Counted from the stretch's first letter, positions 17,898 through 30,532 are shown. The stretch is 64,000 nt of DNA from Balneatrix alpica DSM 16621 (GCF_000619885.1 NZ_JHUZ01000011.1:492772-556771), one strand, 5' to 3'. Notes: generated by a model not told the origin, from the letters alone. A program made the numbers and translations.

Positions 17898-17957
17898 GGG
17901 GGCGAAATTTTAAACACCCCCGACCCTTACGTCAAGACGGGGCAAGCCCCGTCTTGA
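17898..17957 (-). repeat. Two hairpins in the rpoC-rpsL spacer
   Basis: A 26-base perfect inverted repeat with 12-bp arms (17932-17957, TCAAGACGGGGC/AA/GCCCCGTCTTGA) is followed on the minus strand by a GGGGG/CCCCC hairpin (17898-17921). Neither has a following U-run. They probably form a processing or partial-termination signal between the rpoBC and rpsL transcripts. Confidence 0.55.
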
Positions 17958-17981
17958 TTAAAAAACACTCAGAACGAATTC

Positions 17982-20900
17982 TTAGTGTTCAGAATGGCTT
18001 TGCTTCAATGCTTCGCTCAGAGCGGCGGCCACTTCTTCTGCCGTTGGTCCCTGGTTCACCTGCACTGCAGCCTGAGCCTTAGCACGCTTACGCTTGCGCT
18101 CGCTATGGTAAGCCAGACCCGTACCAGCGGGGATCAGACGACCCACTACCACGTTCTCTTTCAAGCCACGCAGATTATCACTCTTACCAGTCACAGCCGC
18201 TTCTGTTAGTACGCGGGTAGTTTCCTGGAAGGAGGCCGCAGAGATGAAGGACTCTGTCGCCAAGGAAGCCTTGGTGATACCCAACAGAATACGCTCGTAT
18301 TTAGCTGGGAACTTACCTTCGCTCAATGCTTTTTCATTGGCTTCCAGCAACTGGGTGTACTCAATCTGATCGCCCTTGATCAGGTTAGTATCGCCGGCAT
18401 CCAGTACATCAACTTTACGCAGCATCTGACGAACGATTACTTCGATGTGCTTATCGTTAATGGTTACACCCTGCAGACGATATACGTCTTGGATTTCATT
18501 AACGATGAACTTCGCCAGCTCACCTACACCCAGGATACGCAGGATATCGTGAGGGTTCGAAGGACCGTCAGCAATCACTTCACCACGCTCAACGTTTTCA
18601 CCTTCGAATACGTTCAGCTGGCGCCACTTGGGAATCAGAACCTCAAAAGGTTCGCCCTCAGCGGGAGAGATCACCAAGCGCTTCTTGCCCTTGGTTTCTT
18701 TACCGAAGGACACCACACCAGAAACCTCTGCCAACAAGGCAGGCTCTTTCGGACGGCGCGCTTCGAACAGGTCCGCAACGCGAGGCAGACCCCCGGTGAT
18801 ATCTTTGTTACCGGACGATTCCTGCGGAATACGTGCCAGTACATCACCGGTTTTAATCACTGCACCGTCAGCAATATTCAATACCGCCTTGGCAGGCAGC
18901 ATGTATTGAGCGGGAGCTCCCGAAGGCAGCAGCAGATCTTCGCCGTTCTCATCTAGCAGACGCAGAATGGGACGAATTTCCTTACCGGAGGCAGGACGAT
19001 CCTTCGGTTCTAAAACTTCAATACTGGACAGACCTGTCAGCTCATCAGTCTGACGTTTAACGGTAATACCGTCTTCCAGGCCAGAGAACTTAATACGACC
19101 CGAGATTTCTGCCACGATTGGGTGAGTATGAGGGTCCCAGTTAGCGATGATGTCACCGGCTTCGACGCGCTGACCATCCTTAACCTTAATCACCGCACCA
19201 TAGGGCAGCTTATAGCGCTCACGCTCACGACCGTGCTCATCAGTCACACCCAGTTCAGAAGAACGAGATACGGCAACTAGCATACCGTCATCACGCTGTA
19301 CTGCTTTCAGGTTATGCAGACGAATCTCACCGCCGTTCTTCACCTGGATAGAGTCAACTGCCGCTGCTCGAGAGGCCGCACCACCGATGTGGAACGTACG
19401 CATGGTCAGCTGTGTACCAGGCTCACCGATGGATTGCGCTGCGATAACACCCACAGACTCACCCACGTTAACCAGGTGACCGCGACCTAGATCACGCCCA
19501 TAGCAGCTTGCACAGATACCGTAGCGAGTTTGGCAAGCAATGGCAGAACGCACCACGATTTCATCAACCGAAGACAGGGCTTCGTCTTGTTCCAAACGCT
19601 CAACCCAGGCTTCATCAATCAAGGTGCCGCGCGGAATCAGTACATCGCCACTGCTGGGATCCAACACATCACGTGCCACGACACGACCCAGCACACGGGC
19701 GCCCAGCGGCAGTACAACGTCACCGCCTTCGATTACCGGGGTCATCACCAGACCCTCTTCGGTACCGCAGTCGATTTCGTTAACAACCAGGTCCTGCGCC
19801 ACGTCAACCAGACGGCGGGTCAAGTAACCAGAGTTCGCAGTCTTCAGAGCGGTATCAGCCAGACCCTTACGCGCACCGTGGGTAGAGATAAAGTATTGCA
19901 GTACGCTTAGACCCTCACGGAAGTTTGCCGTGATCGGCGTTTCAATGATGGAGCCATCAGGCTTGGCCATCAGACCACGCATACCACCCAACTGACGCAT
20001 CTGGGCAACACTACCCCCGGCGCCGGAGTCGGCCATCATGTAAACGGAGTTGAATGACTCTTGCTCAACGGAACGGCCTTCCGCATCGACAACAGTCTCT
20101 TTCTTCAACTCATCCATCATCGCCTTGGTCACTTCTTCGTTCGCACGAGACCAAAGGTCGATAACTTTGTTGTATTTTTCACCGGCGGTCACCAGACCGT
20201 CACGGAATTGTTGCTCGATTTCTTTTACTTCGGCCTCAGCGCGCTCAATGATCACAGCCTTGGCATCAGGAATAACGAAATCGTTCACACCTACTGACGA
20301 ACCAGAACGGGCAGCAAAGCTGAAGCCCATGTACATCAACTGGTCAGCAAAAATAACGGTGTCTTTCAAACCAACACGGCGATAAGACTCGTTCAACAAA
20401 CGAGAGATCGCCTTTTTCTTCATCGTCTGGTTGACCAGATCAAAGGGCAGACCTTTGGGAACGATATCAAACAACATCGCCCGACCAACGGTGGTATCCA
20501 CCACACGGGTACGCTCTTCAACACCACCGTGAATATCACGAATCACTTCATGAATACGCACTTTGATACGGGCCTGCAGCTCAACCGCACGCTCACCAGT
20601 TTCGAGGTAGGTGTTATAGAACTTGTGGACTTCTTTCAGATCCGCAAACAGACGACCTGTGCCACGAGCATTGACTCGCTCGCGAGTCATGTAATACAGC
20701 CCCAATACCACGTCCTGGGAAGGAACGATGATAGGCTCGCCGTTCGCCGGTGAAAGGATGTTGTTGGTGGACATCATCAGCGCACGAGCTTCCAGCTGGG
20801 CCTCCAGCGTCAGCGGTACGTGAACTGCCATTTGGTCACCGTCAAAGTCGGCGTTATAGGCCGCACATACCAGCGGGTGCAGCTGAATTGCCTTACCTTC

Positions 20901-22226
20901 GATCAGCACAGGTTCAAAGGCCTGAATACCCAAACGGTGCAGAGTCGGTGCACGGTTCAGCAGGACGGGATGCTCGCGAATAACCTCTTCGAGGATATCC
21001 CAAACCACACCTTCTTCACGCTCAACCATCTTCTTGGCGGCTTTGATGGTAGTAGCCAGGCCTTTGACTTCCAGCTTCTGGAAGATAAAGGGCTTGAACA
21101 GCTCCAACGCCATCTTCTTCGGTAGACCGCACTGGTGCAGACGCAGAGTGGGACCTACAGTGATTACCGAACGACCGGAGTAGTCAACACGCTTACCCAA
21201 CAGGTTCTGACGGAAGCGACCCTGTTTACCCTTAATCATATCGGCCAGGGACTTCAGCGGGCGCTTGTTAGAACCGGTGATCGCACGACCACGACGACCG
21301 TTATCCAGCAGGGCATCGACTGACTCCTGCAGCATACGCTTCTCGTTGCGCACGATGATGTCAGGTGCAGCCAGCTCCAGCAGACGCTTGAGACGGTTGT
21401 TACGGTTAATCACACGGCGGTACAGATCGTTCAGATCGGAGGTAGCAAAACGGCCACCATCCAGCGGCACCAGCGGACGCAGATCCGGCGGCAGCACGGG
21501 CAGTACGTTCAGAATCATCCACTCAGGCTTGTTGCCGGAGGAGACAAAGGCCTCCATCAACTTCAGGCGCTTGGACAGCTTCTTGATTTTGGTTTCAGAG
21601 TTGGTCTGGGGAATTTCTTCACGCAGACGGGCGATCTCTTCTTCCAGATCCAGATCACGCAGCAAACCCTGAATCGCCTCGGCACCCATGCGGGCATCGA
21701 ACTCGTCGCCGTGCTCTTCCAGCTTCTCGTAATACTCTTCATCGTTCAGCAGCTGGCCACGCTCCAGGTCAGTCATACCCGGATCGATCACTACGAAGGA
21801 TTCAAAATAGAGCACACGCTCGATATCACGCAGGGTCATATCCAGCAACAAGCCAATGCGGGAGGGCAGTGACTTCAGGAACCAAATGTGCGCAACAGGT
21901 GACGCCAGCTCGATGTGCCCCATGCGCTCACGACGCACTTTAGCCAGAGCAACTTCAACACCGCACTTCTCACAGATAACACCGCGATGCTTAAGACGCT
22001 TGTACTTACCGCACAAGCACTCATAGTCCTTGACAGGACCGAAAATTTTGGCACAGAACAGACCATCACGCTCCGGTTTAAAGGTGCGATAGTTGATGGT
22101 TTCTGGCTTCTTTACTTCACCAAATGACCAGGAACGAATCATGTCCGGCGAGGCCAGACCAATACGAATGGAGTCAAACTCCTGGTGCTGGGCTTGGTTT
22201 TTTAGCAGATTCAGCAAATCTTTCAT
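17982..22226 (-). CDS. rpoC: RNA polymerase beta' subunit
   Basis: 1414 residues, a usual gammaproteobacterial length. Seen: N-terminal zinc site [20 protein letters not shown], the active-site metal loop [12 protein letters not shown], the trigger-loop region and the second zinc site [15 protein letters not shown]. Starts [20 protein letters not shown]. It follows rpoB after a 75-base gap in the rif operon. Confidence 0.99.
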   Translation of the reverse strand: MKDLLNLLKNQAQHQEFDSIRIGLASPDMIRSWSFGEVKKPETINYRTFKPERDGLFCAKIFGPVKDYECLCGKYKRLKHRGVICEKCGVEVALAKVRRERMGHIELASPVAHIWFLKSLPSRIGLLLDMTLRDIERVLYFESFVVIDPGMTDLERGQLLNDEEYYEKLEEHGDEFDARMGAEAIQGLLRDLDLEEEIARLREEIPQTNSETKIKKLSKRLKLMEAFVSSGNKPEWMILNVLPVLPPDLRPLVPLDGGRFATSDLNDLYRRVINRNNRLKRLLELAAPDIIVRNEKRMLQESVDALLDNGRRGRAITGSNKRPLKSLADMIKGKQGRFRQNLLGKRVDYSGRSVITVGPTLRLHQCGLPKKMALELFKPFIFQKLEVKGLATTIKAAKKMVEREEGVVWDILEEVIREHPVLLNRAPTLHRLGIQAFEPVLIEGKAIQLHPLVCAAYNADFDGDQMAVHVPLTLEAQLEARALMMSTNNILSPANGEPIIVPSQDVVLGLYYMTRERVNARGTGRLFADLKEVHKFYNTYLETGERAVELQARIKVRIHEVIRDIHGGVEERTRVVDTTVGRAMLFDIVPKGLPFDLVNQTMKKKAISRLLNESYRRVGLKDTVIFADQLMYMGFSFAARSGSSVGVNDFVIPDAKAVIIERAEAEVKEIEQQFRDGLVTAGEKYNKVIDLWSRANEEVTKAMMDELKKETVVDAEGRSVEQESFNSVYMMADSGAGGSVAQMRQLGGMRGLMAKPDGSIIETPITANFREGLSVLQYFISTHGARKGLADTALKTANSGYLTRRLVDVAQDLVVNEIDCGTEEGLVMTPVIEGGDVVLPLGARVLGRVVARDVLDPSSGDVLIPRGTLIDEAWVERLEQDEALSSVDEIVVRSAIACQTRYGICASCYGRDLGRGHLVNVGESVGVIAAQSIGEPGTQLTMRTFHIGGAASRAAAVDSIQVKNGGEIRLHNLKAVQRDDGMLVAVSRSSELGVTDEHGRERERYKLPYGAVIKVKDGQRVEAGDIIANWDPHTHPIVAEISGRIKFSGLEDGITVKRQTDELTGLSSIEVLEPKDRPASGKEIRPILRLLDENGEDLLLPSGAPAQYMLPAKAVLNIADGAVIKTGDVLARIPQESSGNKDITGGLPRVADLFEARRPKEPALLAEVSGVVSFGKETKGKKRLVISPAEGEPFEVLIPKWRQLNVFEGENVERGEVIADGPSNPHDILRILGVGELAKFIVNEIQDVYRLQGVTINDKHIEVIVRQMLRKVDVLDAGDTNLIKGDQIEYTQLLEANEKALSEGKFPAKYERILLGITKASLATESFISAASFQETTRVLTEAAVTGKSDNLRGLKENVVVGRLIPAGTGLAYHSERKRKRAKAQAAVQVNQGPTAEEVAAALSEALKQSHSEH

Positions 22227-22301
22227 TAGCCGTACCCCTGAGGCATTCTGTCGCGGGGAAGGCGAACCTTCCCCCTCAATCTTGTTACCTGTTCAGGAAA
22301 C

Positions 22302-25300
22302 TCATTCAGTCTCCAGCTCGATATCAATACCGAGCGAGCGGATTTCCTTAACCAGTACGTTGAAGGACTCGGGCATGCCGGCCTCCATACGGTGATCGCC
22401 ATCCACGATGTTCTTGTACATCTTGGTACGACCGTTAACGTCATCCGACTTGACCGTGAGCATTTCCTGCAGGGTGTAGGCTGCGCCATAGGCTTCCAGC
22501 GCCCACACCTCCATCTCACCGAAACGCTGACCACCGAACTGGGCCTTACCACCCAGCGGCTGCTGGGTAACCAGGCTATAAGAACCAGTAGAACGAGCGT
22601 GCATTTTGTCGTCTACCAAGTGGTTCAGCTTCAGCATATACATGTAGCCAACAGTAACCGGACGATCGAACTTCTCACCGGTACGACCGTCAATCAGAGT
22701 AATCTGACCACTGTCGTTGATACCTGCCAGACGCAGCATGTGCTTGATTTCTGCCTCCTTAGCACCGTCGAATACCGGCGTTGCCATGGGTACACCACCA
22801 CGAAGGTTGTGTGCCAGCTCCAGCACTTCTTCGTCACTGAGGCTTTCCAGCTCTTCAGCCTTGGCAGGGCTATAACCAGCGATCGGGGCATTGTATACCT
22901 CGGCCAGGAAGCTACGGACTTCCTTCACTTTCTCAGCCTTGGCACGCTCCGCCTCAAGCATTGCGTTGATTTTCTTACCCAGACCTTTAGCAGCGGCACC
23001 CAAGTGGGTTTCTAGCACCTGACCTACGTTCATACGCGAAGGTACGCCCAGCGGGTTCAGAACGATATCAACTGGGTTGCCTTCTTCGTCATAAGGCATG
23101 TCCTCTACCGGCATAATGACGGAGATAACACCCTTGTTACCGTGACGACCGGCCATCTTGTCACCAGGCTGGATGCGACGCTTGGTGGCGACGTAGACCT
23201 TCACGATCTTCAATACGCCGGGCGCCAGATCATCACCCTGCTGCAACTTTTTCTTCTTGTCTTCGAACTTGTCTTCCTGCTTCTGACGGAACTCCTTCAG
23301 GTACTGCTGAGCTTTTTCCAGCAGTTCGATGGACTCTTCATCAGCCACACGAATCTTAAACCATTCAGCATGGGGCAGCGCTTGCAGATAAGTATCGGTA
23401 ATCACCTCACCTTTCTTCAGGTTAGGACCACCGTCTACCGTCTTACCAATCAATGCCTGAGCCAGACGTTCGAAGGTTGCACGCTCAACAATACGGAACT
23501 CCTCGTTCAGATCCTTACGAATCTCATCGAGTTGCATCTGTTCAATTTCCAGCGCGCGCTTATCTTTCTGGACGCCATCACGGGTAAAGACTTGTACATC
23601 GATAACCTTACCGTAGGTGCCGGTCTTCACACGCAGTGAGGTGTCTTTCACATCAGAGGCTTTTTCACCGAAGATCGCACGCAGCAGTTTTTCTTCGGGT
23701 GTCAACTGAGTTTCACCCTTAGGCGTTACCTTACCTACCAGGATGTCACCAGGACCAACTTCAGCGCCAATGTGAACAATACCGGACTCATCCAACTTGC
23801 CCAGCGCGGACTCACCGACGTTGGGAATATCAGAGGTAATTTCCTCTGGCCCCAACTTGGTGTCACGTGCCACACAGGTCAGTTCCTGAATGTGGATAGT
23901 AGTGAAGCGGTCTTCTTCTACTACACGCTCAGAGATAAGGATGGAGTCCTCAAAGTTGTAACCATTCCAAGGCATAAAGGCGATGCGCATGTTCTGCCCC
24001 AGCGCCAGCTCACCCATATCCACGGAAGGACCATCCGCCAGAATGTCGTGACGATCAATCAGATCACCTTCACGCACGATCACGCGCTGATTAATACAGG
24101 TGTTCTGGTTGGAACGGACGTACTTGGTCAGGTTGTAAATATCAACACCAGCTTCGCCAGGTACGATCTCTTCCTCGTTAACCCGCACCACGATGCGCTT
24201 GGCGTCAACACGCTCAATTACACCGCCACGCTTAGCCACGATACAAACGCCTGAGTCACGCGCTACGTTGCGCTCCATGCCAGTACCCACCAGCGGCTTA
24301 TCCGCCCGCAGGGTAGGCACAGCCTGACGTTGCATGTTCGATCCCATCAAGGCACGGTTAGCATCATCGTGCTCCAGGAAGGGAATCAAGGATGCAGCCA
24401 CCGACACAACCTGACGGGGAGAAACATCCATATACTCGACACGATCAGGCGGCATAACGGTAAATTCGTTCTGGTGACGAACCTGAACCAGTTCATCTAC
24501 CAGCTGGCCGTTACTGTCAGTTTTCGCTGACGCCTGAGCAATCACGTACTGACTTTCTTCGATAGCGGAAAGGTAAACGATCTCTTCAGTTACCAGGCCG
24601 TTCTCTACTTTGCGATAAGGACTCTCAAGGAAGCCATAACGGTTAGTACGCGCATAGGTTGCCAGCGAGTTGATCAGACCGATGTTAGGACCTTCAGGAG
24701 TCTCAATCGGACACACACGACCATAGTGAGTCGGGTGTACGTCACGCACTTCGAAACCAGCACGCTCACGGGTCAGACCACCTGGGCCCAAAGCAGAAAC
24801 ACGACGCTTGTGGGTAATCTCAGACAGAGGGTTGTTCTGATCCATAAACTGGGACAGCTGACTGGAGCCGAAGAACTCTTTTACTGCCGCTGCAACGGGT
24901 TTGGCATTGATCAAGTCCTGAGGCATCAAACCATCGCTTTCAGCCAACGACAGACGCTCACGCACAGCACGTTCAACACGTACCAGACCTACACGGAACT
25001 GGTTTTCAGCCATTTCACCAACGGAGCGGATACGGCGGTTACCCAGGTGATCGATATCGTCCACGGTACCTTTACCGTTACGGATAGCGATCAAAGTTTT
25101 CAGAACATCCGTGATGTCTTGGTTAGCGAGAACACCGGAGCCCACTTCTACCGCATTACCCTGTTCATCAACACGCGCAATACGGCGGTTAAACTTCATC
25201 CGCCCTACAGCAGACAGATCATAACGCTCAGGTGCAAAGAACAGGTTATTGAACAGGGTCTCTGCCGCTTCACGGGTGGGCGGCTCGCCAGGGCGCATCA

Positions 25301-26420
25301 TGCGGTAGATTTCCACCAGCGCTTCCAACTGATTACGCGTCGGATCAATCGCCAGGGTATCGGACATGAAGGGACCGCAGTCGATATCATTGGTATACAA
25401 GGTTTCAATGCTATCGATACCTGCGTTGATCATTTTCTCCAGCAGTTCCAGGGTCACCTCGGAGTTACACTCAACGAGAAGTTCACCTGTGCTGGGATCA
25501 ACCACATCCTTGGCAGTCACTTTACCAAGCAGATACTCAACAGGTACGTCCAGCTCAGTCAGGCCAGCTTTTTCCAGCTGACGGATATGACGAGCAGTAA
25601 TACGACGCCCCTGTTCCACTACTACATTGCCATCCTGATCTTTGATATCGAAGCTCAGGGTTTCACCACGCAGACGCTCTGCTACCAGCTCCATGGAGAT
25701 GCCGTCTTCGGTCAAACGGAAACGGCTGGTATCAAAGAACATGTCCAGAATTTCCTGGGAACTATAACCCAGGGCGCGCAGCAGAATACTAGCAGGCAGT
25801 TTACGACGACGGTCGATACGAACGAACACACAGTCCTTAGGATCGAACTCGAAGTCCAGCCAAGAGCCACGGTAAGGAATAATACGAGCGGAGTACAGCA
25901 GCTTACCGGACGAATGCGTCTTACCCTTGTCGTGATCGAAGAACACGCCAGGAGAACGGTGCAACTGCGATACGATAACTCGTTCGGTACCATTAACAAC
26001 GAAGGTACCGTTATCAGTCATCAGGGGGATTTCCCCCATGTACACTTCCTGCTCTTTGATGTCTTTGATCGCCTTGTTGGGTGATTCCTTATCAAAAATC
26101 ACCAGGCGAACTTTGACGCGCAGAGGGGCAGCGTAGGTCAAACCACGCAGCTGACACTCTTTAACATCAAAAGCAGGCTCACCCAGTCGATAGCTGACAT
26201 ACTCCAGAGAAGCATTGCCAGAGTAGGACTGGATTGGGAAGACGGACTTAAACGCAGCGTGGAGACCAATGTCTTTCCGCTGAGCCGGTGCTCTTCCAGT
26301 CTGCAGGAACTTGCGATAAGAATCGATTTGGATTGCCAACAAATACGGCACATCCATTACAGGGGGTAATTTCCCGAAATCCTTACGGATACGTTTCTTT
26401 TCTGTATACGTGTAAGCCAT
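22302..26420 (-). CDS. rpoB: RNA polymerase beta subunit
   Basis: 1372 residues. The rifampicin pocket reads [20 protein letters not shown] and then [11 protein letters not shown], with wild-type residues at the common resistance positions. The C-terminal clamp has [20 protein letters not shown] and [20 protein letters not shown]. The start [17 protein letters not shown] matches the family. Preceded by an attenuator-like hairpin in the rplL-rpoB spacer. Confidence 0.99.
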   Translation of the reverse strand: MAYTYTEKKRIRKDFGKLPPVMDVPYLLAIQIDSYRKFLQTGRAPAQRKDIGLHAAFKSVFPIQSYSGNASLEYVSYRLGEPAFDVKECQLRGLTYAAPLRVKVRLVIFDKESPNKAIKDIKEQEVYMGEIPLMTDNGTFVVNGTERVIVSQLHRSPGVFFDHDKGKTHSSGKLLYSARIIPYRGSWLDFEFDPKDCVFVRIDRRRKLPASILLRALGYSSQEILDMFFDTSRFRLTEDGISMELVAERLRGETLSFDIKDQDGNVVVEQGRRITARHIRQLEKAGLTELDVPVEYLLGKVTAKDVVDPSTGELLVECNSEVTLELLEKMINAGIDSIETLYTNDIDCGPFMSDTLAIDPTRNQLEALVEIYRMMRPGEPPTREAAETLFNNLFFAPERYDLSAVGRMKFNRRIARVDEQGNAVEVGSGVLANQDITDVLKTLIAIRNGKGTVDDIDHLGNRRIRSVGEMAENQFRVGLVRVERAVRERLSLAESDGLMPQDLINAKPVAAAVKEFFGSSQLSQFMDQNNPLSEITHKRRVSALGPGGLTRERAGFEVRDVHPTHYGRVCPIETPEGPNIGLINSLATYARTNRYGFLESPYRKVENGLVTEEIVYLSAIEESQYVIAQASAKTDSNGQLVDELVQVRHQNEFTVMPPDRVEYMDVSPRQVVSVAASLIPFLEHDDANRALMGSNMQRQAVPTLRADKPLVGTGMERNVARDSGVCIVAKRGGVIERVDAKRIVVRVNEEEIVPGEAGVDIYNLTKYVRSNQNTCINQRVIVREGDLIDRHDILADGPSVDMGELALGQNMRIAFMPWNGYNFEDSILISERVVEEDRFTTIHIQELTCVARDTKLGPEEITSDIPNVGESALGKLDESGIVHIGAEVGPGDILVGKVTPKGETQLTPEEKLLRAIFGEKASDVKDTSLRVKTGTYGKVIDVQVFTRDGVQKDKRALEIEQMQLDEIRKDLNEEFRIVERATFERLAQALIGKTVDGGPNLKKGEVITDTYLQALPHAEWFKIRVADEESIELLEKAQQYLKEFRQKQEDKFEDKKKKLQQGDDLAPGVLKIVKVYVATKRRIQPGDKMAGRHGNKGVISVIMPVEDMPYDEEGNPVDIVLNPLGVPSRMNVGQVLETHLGAAAKGLGKKINAMLEAERAKAEKVKEVRSFLAEVYNAPIAGYSPAKAEELESLSDEEVLELAHNLRGGVPMATPVFDGAKEAEIKHMLRLAGINDSGQITLIDGRTGEKFDRPVTVGYMYMLKLNHLVDDKMHARSTGSYSLVTQQPLGGKAQFGGQRFGEMEVWALEAYGAAYTLQEMLTVKSDDVNGRTKMYKNIVDGDHRMEAGMPESFNVLVKEIRSLGIDIELETE

Positions 26421-26557
26421 CAGCGTTCCCCAGCTTGTGCACCTGACTCAAATGACATAGCCCAACCCTTGCTCTCATCCGAGCCGTAAAGGGTCGCTTG
26501 TCCGATAAATTGAGCTATAGCGGATTGCTGCTCCATATGGGCTGCATTATAAGCGAG

Positions 26558-26585
26558 AAAAGGCCGGTGGCGATGGCCACCAGCC
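26558..26585 (-). terminator. Attenuator hairpin between rplL and rpoB
   Basis: Minus-strand stem GGCTGGTGGC/GCCACCGGCC with a short loop (one mismatch) followed by TTTTC, in the 214-base spacer. It matches in position the partial terminator that in E. coli reduces rpoBC expression relative to ribosomal proteins; the role here is inferred by analogy. Confidence 0.7.
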
Positions 26586-26634
26586 GCAATCAAATATTCT
26601 AACTCTAGGCAAAAAACAATGCCATAGGTTTGGA

Positions 26635-27006
26635 TTACTTGATTTCTACAGTAGCGCCGGCTTCTTCCAGCTCTTTCTTCAGCTTTTCAGCTTCGTCTTT
26701 GCTGATGCCTTCCTTCAGAGTAGAAGGAGCGCCATCTACCATGTCTTTAGCTTCTTTCAGGCCCAGACCGGTAGCAGCACGTACTACTTTGATTACGTTA
26801 ACTTTCTTCTCACCGCCTTCCTTCAGGATGACGTCGAATTCGGTCTTCTCTTCTACCGCTTCTGCAGCAGCAGCAGGACCAGCAGCTACAGCAGCAGCAG
26901 CGGTAACACCGAACTTCTCTTCCATCATCTTGATCAGCTCAACAACGTCCATTACGGACATTTCGGCAACGGCGTTGATGATGTCTTCTTTAGTGATAGC
27001 AGCCAT
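26635..27006 (-). CDS. rplL: 50S ribosomal protein L7/L12
   Basis: 123 residues: N-terminal dimerisation domain ([20 protein letters not shown]), Ala-rich hinge (about 38-55) and C-terminal factor-binding domain with [21 protein letters not shown] chose the ATG at 27006 because AGGA is 11 bases ahead; the in-frame TTG at 27015 sits two bases after that AGGA. Forms the stalk with L10. Downstream of rplJ. Confidence 0.98.
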   Translation of the reverse strand: MAAITKEDIINAVAEMSVMDVVELIKMMEEKFGVTAAAAVAAGPAAAAEAVEEKTEFDVILKEGGEKKVNVIKVVRAATGLGLKEAKDMVDGAPSTLKEGISKDEAEKLKKELEEAGATVEIK

Positions 27007-27085
27007 TTTACTCAATTCCTAAACTATTCAGATCATGCTGCACAAAGCAGCATACTGTTAATCGATACTTGTGCACGCCTAAAAA

Positions 27086-27583
27086 TTAGGCAGCAGCCTC
27101 TTTCTGATCGCGGATTGCAGCCAGAGTGCGAGCCAGCTTGCTGGTAGCGCCCTGAATCACGCTCATCAGCTGAGCAACTGCTTCGTCGTAAGTCGGCAGA
27201 GTTGCCAGCACGTCAATTTGAGCAGCGTCCATGAACTTACCTTCGTAAGCCAGACCTTTCACTTCAAACTTGTCGTTGCCTTTAGCAAACTCTTTAAAAA
27301 TACGGGCGCCAGCGCCAGGATGCTCGTTAGAGAAAGCAATCAGAGTAGGACCCTTGAATACTTCGTTTAAGCATTCAAACTGAGTACCTTCCATTGCGCG
27401 ACGAGCCAGAGTGTTACGCACTACACGCACATACACACCGCTCTCGCGAGCTTTCTTACGCAGCCCGGTCATGTCAGATACAGACACACCACGGGCATCA
27501 GCAACCACGGCAGAAAGGGCACCTTGGGCGACTTCGGCGACTTCGGCAACAATGGCCTTTTTGTCTTCGAGTTTCAAAGCCAC
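27086..27583 (-). CDS. rplJ: 50S ribosomal protein L10
   Basis: 165 residues, GTG start with AGGAG ahead. Starts [20 protein letters not shown] and ends [14 protein letters not shown]. Binds 23S rRNA and anchors L7/L12 dimers through its C-terminal helix. Preceded by a 184-base leader with the L10 regulatory fold, so autogenous control is expected. Confidence 0.98.
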   Translation of the reverse strand: MALKLEDKKAIVAEVAEVAQGALSAVVADARGVSVSDMTGLRKKARESGVYVRVVRNTLARRAMEGTQFECLNEVFKGPTLIAFSNEHPGAGARIFKEFAKGNDKFEVKGLAYEGKFMDAAQIDVLATLPTYDEAVAQLMSVIQGATSKLARTLAAIRDQKEAAA

Positions 27584-27767
27584 GGGCTTTCTCCTGGATG
27601 ATCTATTACCACACCCCCAGAGGGGGTACTCGTTTGGTGGTCAGATCCAGCGCTTGTCTGAATCGGGACACCATCTGCGCAGGCAATTAAGAGCCGAAAC
27701 TCACCTGCGGTCTTTGACGGCCCCCGGCGCTTATCCAGGGACCCCAAAGTTCGATTAGCAGCATGAA
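27584..27767 (-). promoter_or_regulatory. L10 (rplJL) mRNA leader
   Basis: The spacer between rplA and rplJ contains, on the minus strand, CCGCAGGUG ... GCCUGCGCAGAUGGUG (about 27671-27709), the pairing and internal-loop pattern of the L10-binding leader of enterics, and a further long hairpin (ACCACCAAACG / CCCCCTCTGGGGG / TGGT) close to the ribosome site. L10-L7/L12 binding to this structure is known to repress translation; its function here is inferred from position and pattern. Confidence 0.65.
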
Positions 27768-28463
27768 TTATACGTTCAGGCTGCCTTGATCCACTGCCAG
27801 GCCGGGGCCCATAGTGGTAGACAGGGTGATCTTCTTCAGATAAACACCCTTAGCAGAAGCAGGCTTGGCCTTTTTCAGGTCATTAACCAGTGCTTCCAAG
27901 TTTTCTTTGATCGCATTCGCTTCAAAGCCCAGCTTACCCAGGCTGCAGTGAATGATACCGTTCTTGTCAGTACGGTAGCGCACCTGACCAGATTTAGCAT
28001 TCTTAACCGCAGTAGCAACGTCAGGAGTCACGGTACCAACCTTGGGGTTAGGCATCAGACCACGCGGACCCAGAATCTGGCCCAGCTGACCCACCACACG
28101 CATAGCATCAGGAGTCGCGATCACAACATCAAAGTCCATCTTGCCGCCCTTAACGGACTCAGCCAGGTCTTCGAAGCCAACTACATCCGCACCTGCCGCT
28201 TTCGCCGCTTCAGCGTTAGCGCCCTGAGCAAACACAGCAACGCGAACAGTTTTACCGGTGCCATTAGGCAGAACGGTAGAGCCACGCACTACTTGGTCTG
28301 ATTTACGCGGATCAACACCCAGGTTAACAGCCACGTCAATAGACTCAACAAAACCAGCCTTGGGCAGATCAGCCAGTACACTTACCGCTTCTTCTACAGA
28401 GTAGAACTTACCAGCCTGTACTTTTTCAGCGATCAGCTTGGCACGCTTAGTCAACTTAGCCAT
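27768..28463 (-). CDS. rplA: 50S ribosomal protein L1
   Basis: 231 residues; [20 protein letters not shown] at the start and the L1 signature [20 protein letters not shown] then [18 protein letters not shown]. The start ATG shares one base with the rplK stop (TAATG), giving translational coupling. L1 forms the E-site stalk and in relatives represses rplKA. Confidence 0.99.
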   Translation of the reverse strand: MAKLTKRAKLIAEKVQAGKFYSVEEAVSVLADLPKAGFVESIDVAVNLGVDPRKSDQVVRGSTVLPNGTGKTVRVAVFAQGANAEAAKAAGADVVGFEDLAESVKGGKMDFDVVIATPDAMRVVGQLGQILGPRGLMPNPKVGTVTPDVATAVKNAKSGQVRYRTDKNGIIHCSLGKLGFEANAIKENLEALVNDLKKAKPASAKGVYLKKITLSTTMGPGLAVDQGSLNV

Positions 28464-28894
28464 TACACGCCCTCCACTTCCAGACCCATAGAACGCGCGC
28501 TACCAGCGATGGTACGCACAGCTGCATCCATATCGGCGGCAGTCAGGTCGGGCATTTTAGCCTTAGCAATTTCTTCCAGCTGAGCCCGGTTAACAGTACC
28601 CACTTTCTGGGTATTGGGACGGCTAGAACCACTCTTGATACCAGCAGCCTTCTTCAACAGGATGGAAGCAGGCGGAGTTTTGGTTTCAAAAGTAAAGCTA
28701 CGATCAGCATATACAGTAATAACAACAGGAATCGGCAGGCCGGGCTCCAGGCTCTGAGTACGAGCGTTGAAAGCCTTACAGAATTCCATGATGTTCACAC
28801 CATGCTGACCCAGAGCAGGACCAACGGGGGGGCTGGGGTTCGCTTGACCAGCCTTAACTTGCAGCTTGATATAAGCTGAAATCTTCTTAGCCAT
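28463..28894 (-). CDS. rplK: 50S ribosomal protein L11
   Basis: 143 residues, full length: [40 protein letters not shown] and the rRNA-binding C-terminal domain. Component of the GTPase-associated centre and needed for RelA activation. First of rplK-rplA. Confidence 0.99.
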   Translation of the reverse strand: MAKKISAYIKLQVKAGQANPSPPVGPALGQHGVNIMEFCKAFNARTQSLEPGLPIPVVITVYADRSFTFETKTPPASILLKKAAGIKSGSSRPNTQKVGTVNRAQLEEIAKAKMPDLTAADMDAAVRTIAGSARSMGLEVEGV

Positions 28895-28966
28895 GTTTTA
28901 CTCCAAATTTGGGTTAAACGCCCCAAAGGGCTCCCCGATATGAGGCGGCCGCAGCCCCCTCCCTCA

Positions 28967-29500
28967 TCAAGCCTTTTCGACCTGACCGAATTCCAGCTCC
29001 ACAGGAGTGGAGCGACCGAAGATCAGCACTGCCACCTGCAGGCGATTCTTCTCATAATTCACTTCTTCGACCACACCGTTGAAATCAGCAAAGGGACCAT
29101 CAGTCACCCGCACGATCTCGCCTGGCTCAAATACGGTCTTAGGCTTGGGCTTATCCACACCAGACTCAACACGCTGCAGGATGGCCTGAGCCTCACGCTC
29201 AGTAATAGGAGCTGGCTTATCCGCCGTCCCACCGATAAAACCCATCACCCGAGGAGTCTCTTTAACCAAGTGCCAAGATGCGTCATTCATTTCCATCTGC
29301 ACCAGCACATAGCCAGGATAGAACTTACGCTCACTCTTACGCTTAACACCATTCTTGATCTCTACCACCTCTTCAGTGGGAACCAGAATGTCACCAAACA
29401 GATCTTCCATCGCATGCATGCGCACCCGCTCTTTCAGCGCACGCATGACATTCTTCTCAAACCCTGAATAGGCGTGTACCACATACCAACGCATTGACAT
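28967..29500 (-). CDS. nusG: Transcription antitermination/elongation factor NusG
   Basis: 177 residues from the ATG at 29500 ([18 protein letters not shown]), which has AAGGAG six bases ahead; an in-frame TTG further up would contain the ribosome site. NGN domain (1-115) and C-terminal KOW domain with [20 protein letters not shown]. Binds RNA polymerase clamp and couples transcription to Rho, S10 and processing. Ten bases after secE. Confidence 0.98.
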   Translation of the reverse strand: MSMRWYVVHAYSGFEKNVMRALKERVRMHAMEDLFGDILVPTEEVVEIKNGVKRKSERKFYPGYVLVQMEMNDASWHLVKETPRVMGFIGGTADKPAPITEREAQAILQRVESGVDKPKPKTVFEPGEIVRVTDGPFADFNGVVEEVNYEKNRLQVAVLIFGRSTPVELEFGQVEKA

Positions 29501-29510
29501 CGCCATCTCC

Positions 29511-29879
29511 TTAACCAATCAAACCAGACACAGCCCAACTAAGCAGGGAATCCAACGCCCACATCAGCAGAGAGGTCAGTAACACAACAGCTACGACAAT
29601 CAACGTTGTTTGGGTGGTTTCCTGGCGATTCGGCCAAACCACCTTACGCACTTCATTTTTGGACTCTTTTAGCAACGCAAAAAAAGCTTTGCCCTTCGCT
29701 GTCTGCAACGCCACCAGCGCCGCCACCACAGCCAAGGCTAGCAAAGCCAGCACACGATACAGCAAGGAGTACTCGGAATAGACAGAATTACCCACTACGC
29801 CAACCGCAACCAGCGCAGCAACAACAATCCACTTCAAAGAATCCAGTTTAGATTCCTGAACTTCTGCCTTCCCACTCAT
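29511..29879 (-). CDS. secE: Preprotein translocase subunit SecE
   Basis: 122 residues with three TM helices (about 17-35, 42-59, 92-115), the enteric-type long SecE. The conserved cytoplasmic amphipathic segment [21 protein letters not shown] precedes TM3. Part of SecYEG. It lies 75 bases after tRNA-Trp and directly precedes nusG. Confidence 0.97.
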   Translation of the reverse strand: MSGKAEVQESKLDSLKWIVVAALVAVGVVGNSVYSEYSLLYRVLALLALAVVAALVALQTAKGKAFFALLKESKNEVRKVVWPNRQETTQTTLIVVAVVLLTSLLMWALDSLLSWAVSGLIG

Positions 29880-29954
29880 CCAGGCGCCTCTTAAAGTACT
29901 GATTTAGTTGATTAATGCGTGCCAGCTTGTGGCCAAGAGAGTCTATCAACGAGA

Positions 29955-30030
29955 TGGCAGGGCAGGAGGGATTCGAACCCCCAACATTCGGTTTTGGAGA
30001 CCGACGTTCTGCCGTTGGAACTACTGCCCT
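29955..30030 (-). tRNA. tRNA-Trp (CCA)
   Basis: 76 bases; acceptor AGGGCAG/CTGCCCT with encoded CCA, anticodon loop CTCCAAA, T-loop GGTTCGAATCC. First tRNA before secE, as in pseudomonads. Confidence 0.97.
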
Positions 30031-30128
30031 AGATTCTCGAACCAGCCGGGTCGCGTATCTTATACACCGACTGTTCAACTTGCAAGCAGTTTATCGACCA
30101 CTTACAAAACCCATCACATTGATATGCA

Positions 30129-30204
30129 TGGAGCTCATGAGCAGACTTGAACTGCCGACCTCACCCTTACCAAGGGTGTGCTCTACCAACTGAGCTACAT
30201 GAGC
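30129..30204 (-). tRNA. tRNA-Thr (GGT)
   Basis: 76 bases; GCTCATG acceptor paired with CATGAGC, anticodon loop TTGGTAA, TTCAAGTC T-loop, encoded CCA. Equivalent in order to thrT of E. coli. The 98 bases between it and tRNA-Trp hold no tuf. Confidence 0.97.
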
Positions 30205-30214
30205 ATTTTTGACT

Positions 30215-30289
<75 letters not shown>

Positions 30290-30293
30290 TTAA

Positions 30294-30377
30294 TGGTGGT
30301 GGGGGGTGGATTCGAACCACCGAAGCTCGCGCGTCAGATTTACAGTCTGATCCCTTTGGCCACTCGGGAACCCCACC
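30294..30377 (-). tRNA. tRNA-Tyr (GTA)
   Basis: 84 bases with a long variable arm (class II); GGTGGGG acceptor, anticodon loop CTGTAAA, encoded CCA. Equivalent to tyrU. Confidence 0.97.
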
Positions 30378-30394
30378 ACTTTTTCCTACTTTAC

Positions 30395-30470
<76 letters not shown>

Positions 30471-30503
30471 GCAAAGTAGATGCCTAGTGACTAGGCGGGG
30501 CGT

Positions 30504-30532
30504 ATATTACTTAACGCCCTACCCCGATGCAA
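30504..30532 (-). promoter_or_regulatory. Promoter of the tRNA cluster
   Basis: TTGCAT (30532-30527), 17-base spacer, TAATAT (30509-30504), followed by a GC-rich discriminator CGCCCCGCC, as in stringently controlled stable-RNA promoters. The -35 overlaps the last codons of the SPOR gene. Confidence 0.65.

Noticed and set aside
24726..26084. 452-codon open frame on the plus strand
   Set aside because: It lies wholly antisense to rpoB; long open antisense frames arise from the codon bias of highly expressed genes. There is no ribosome site and no protein-like pattern.
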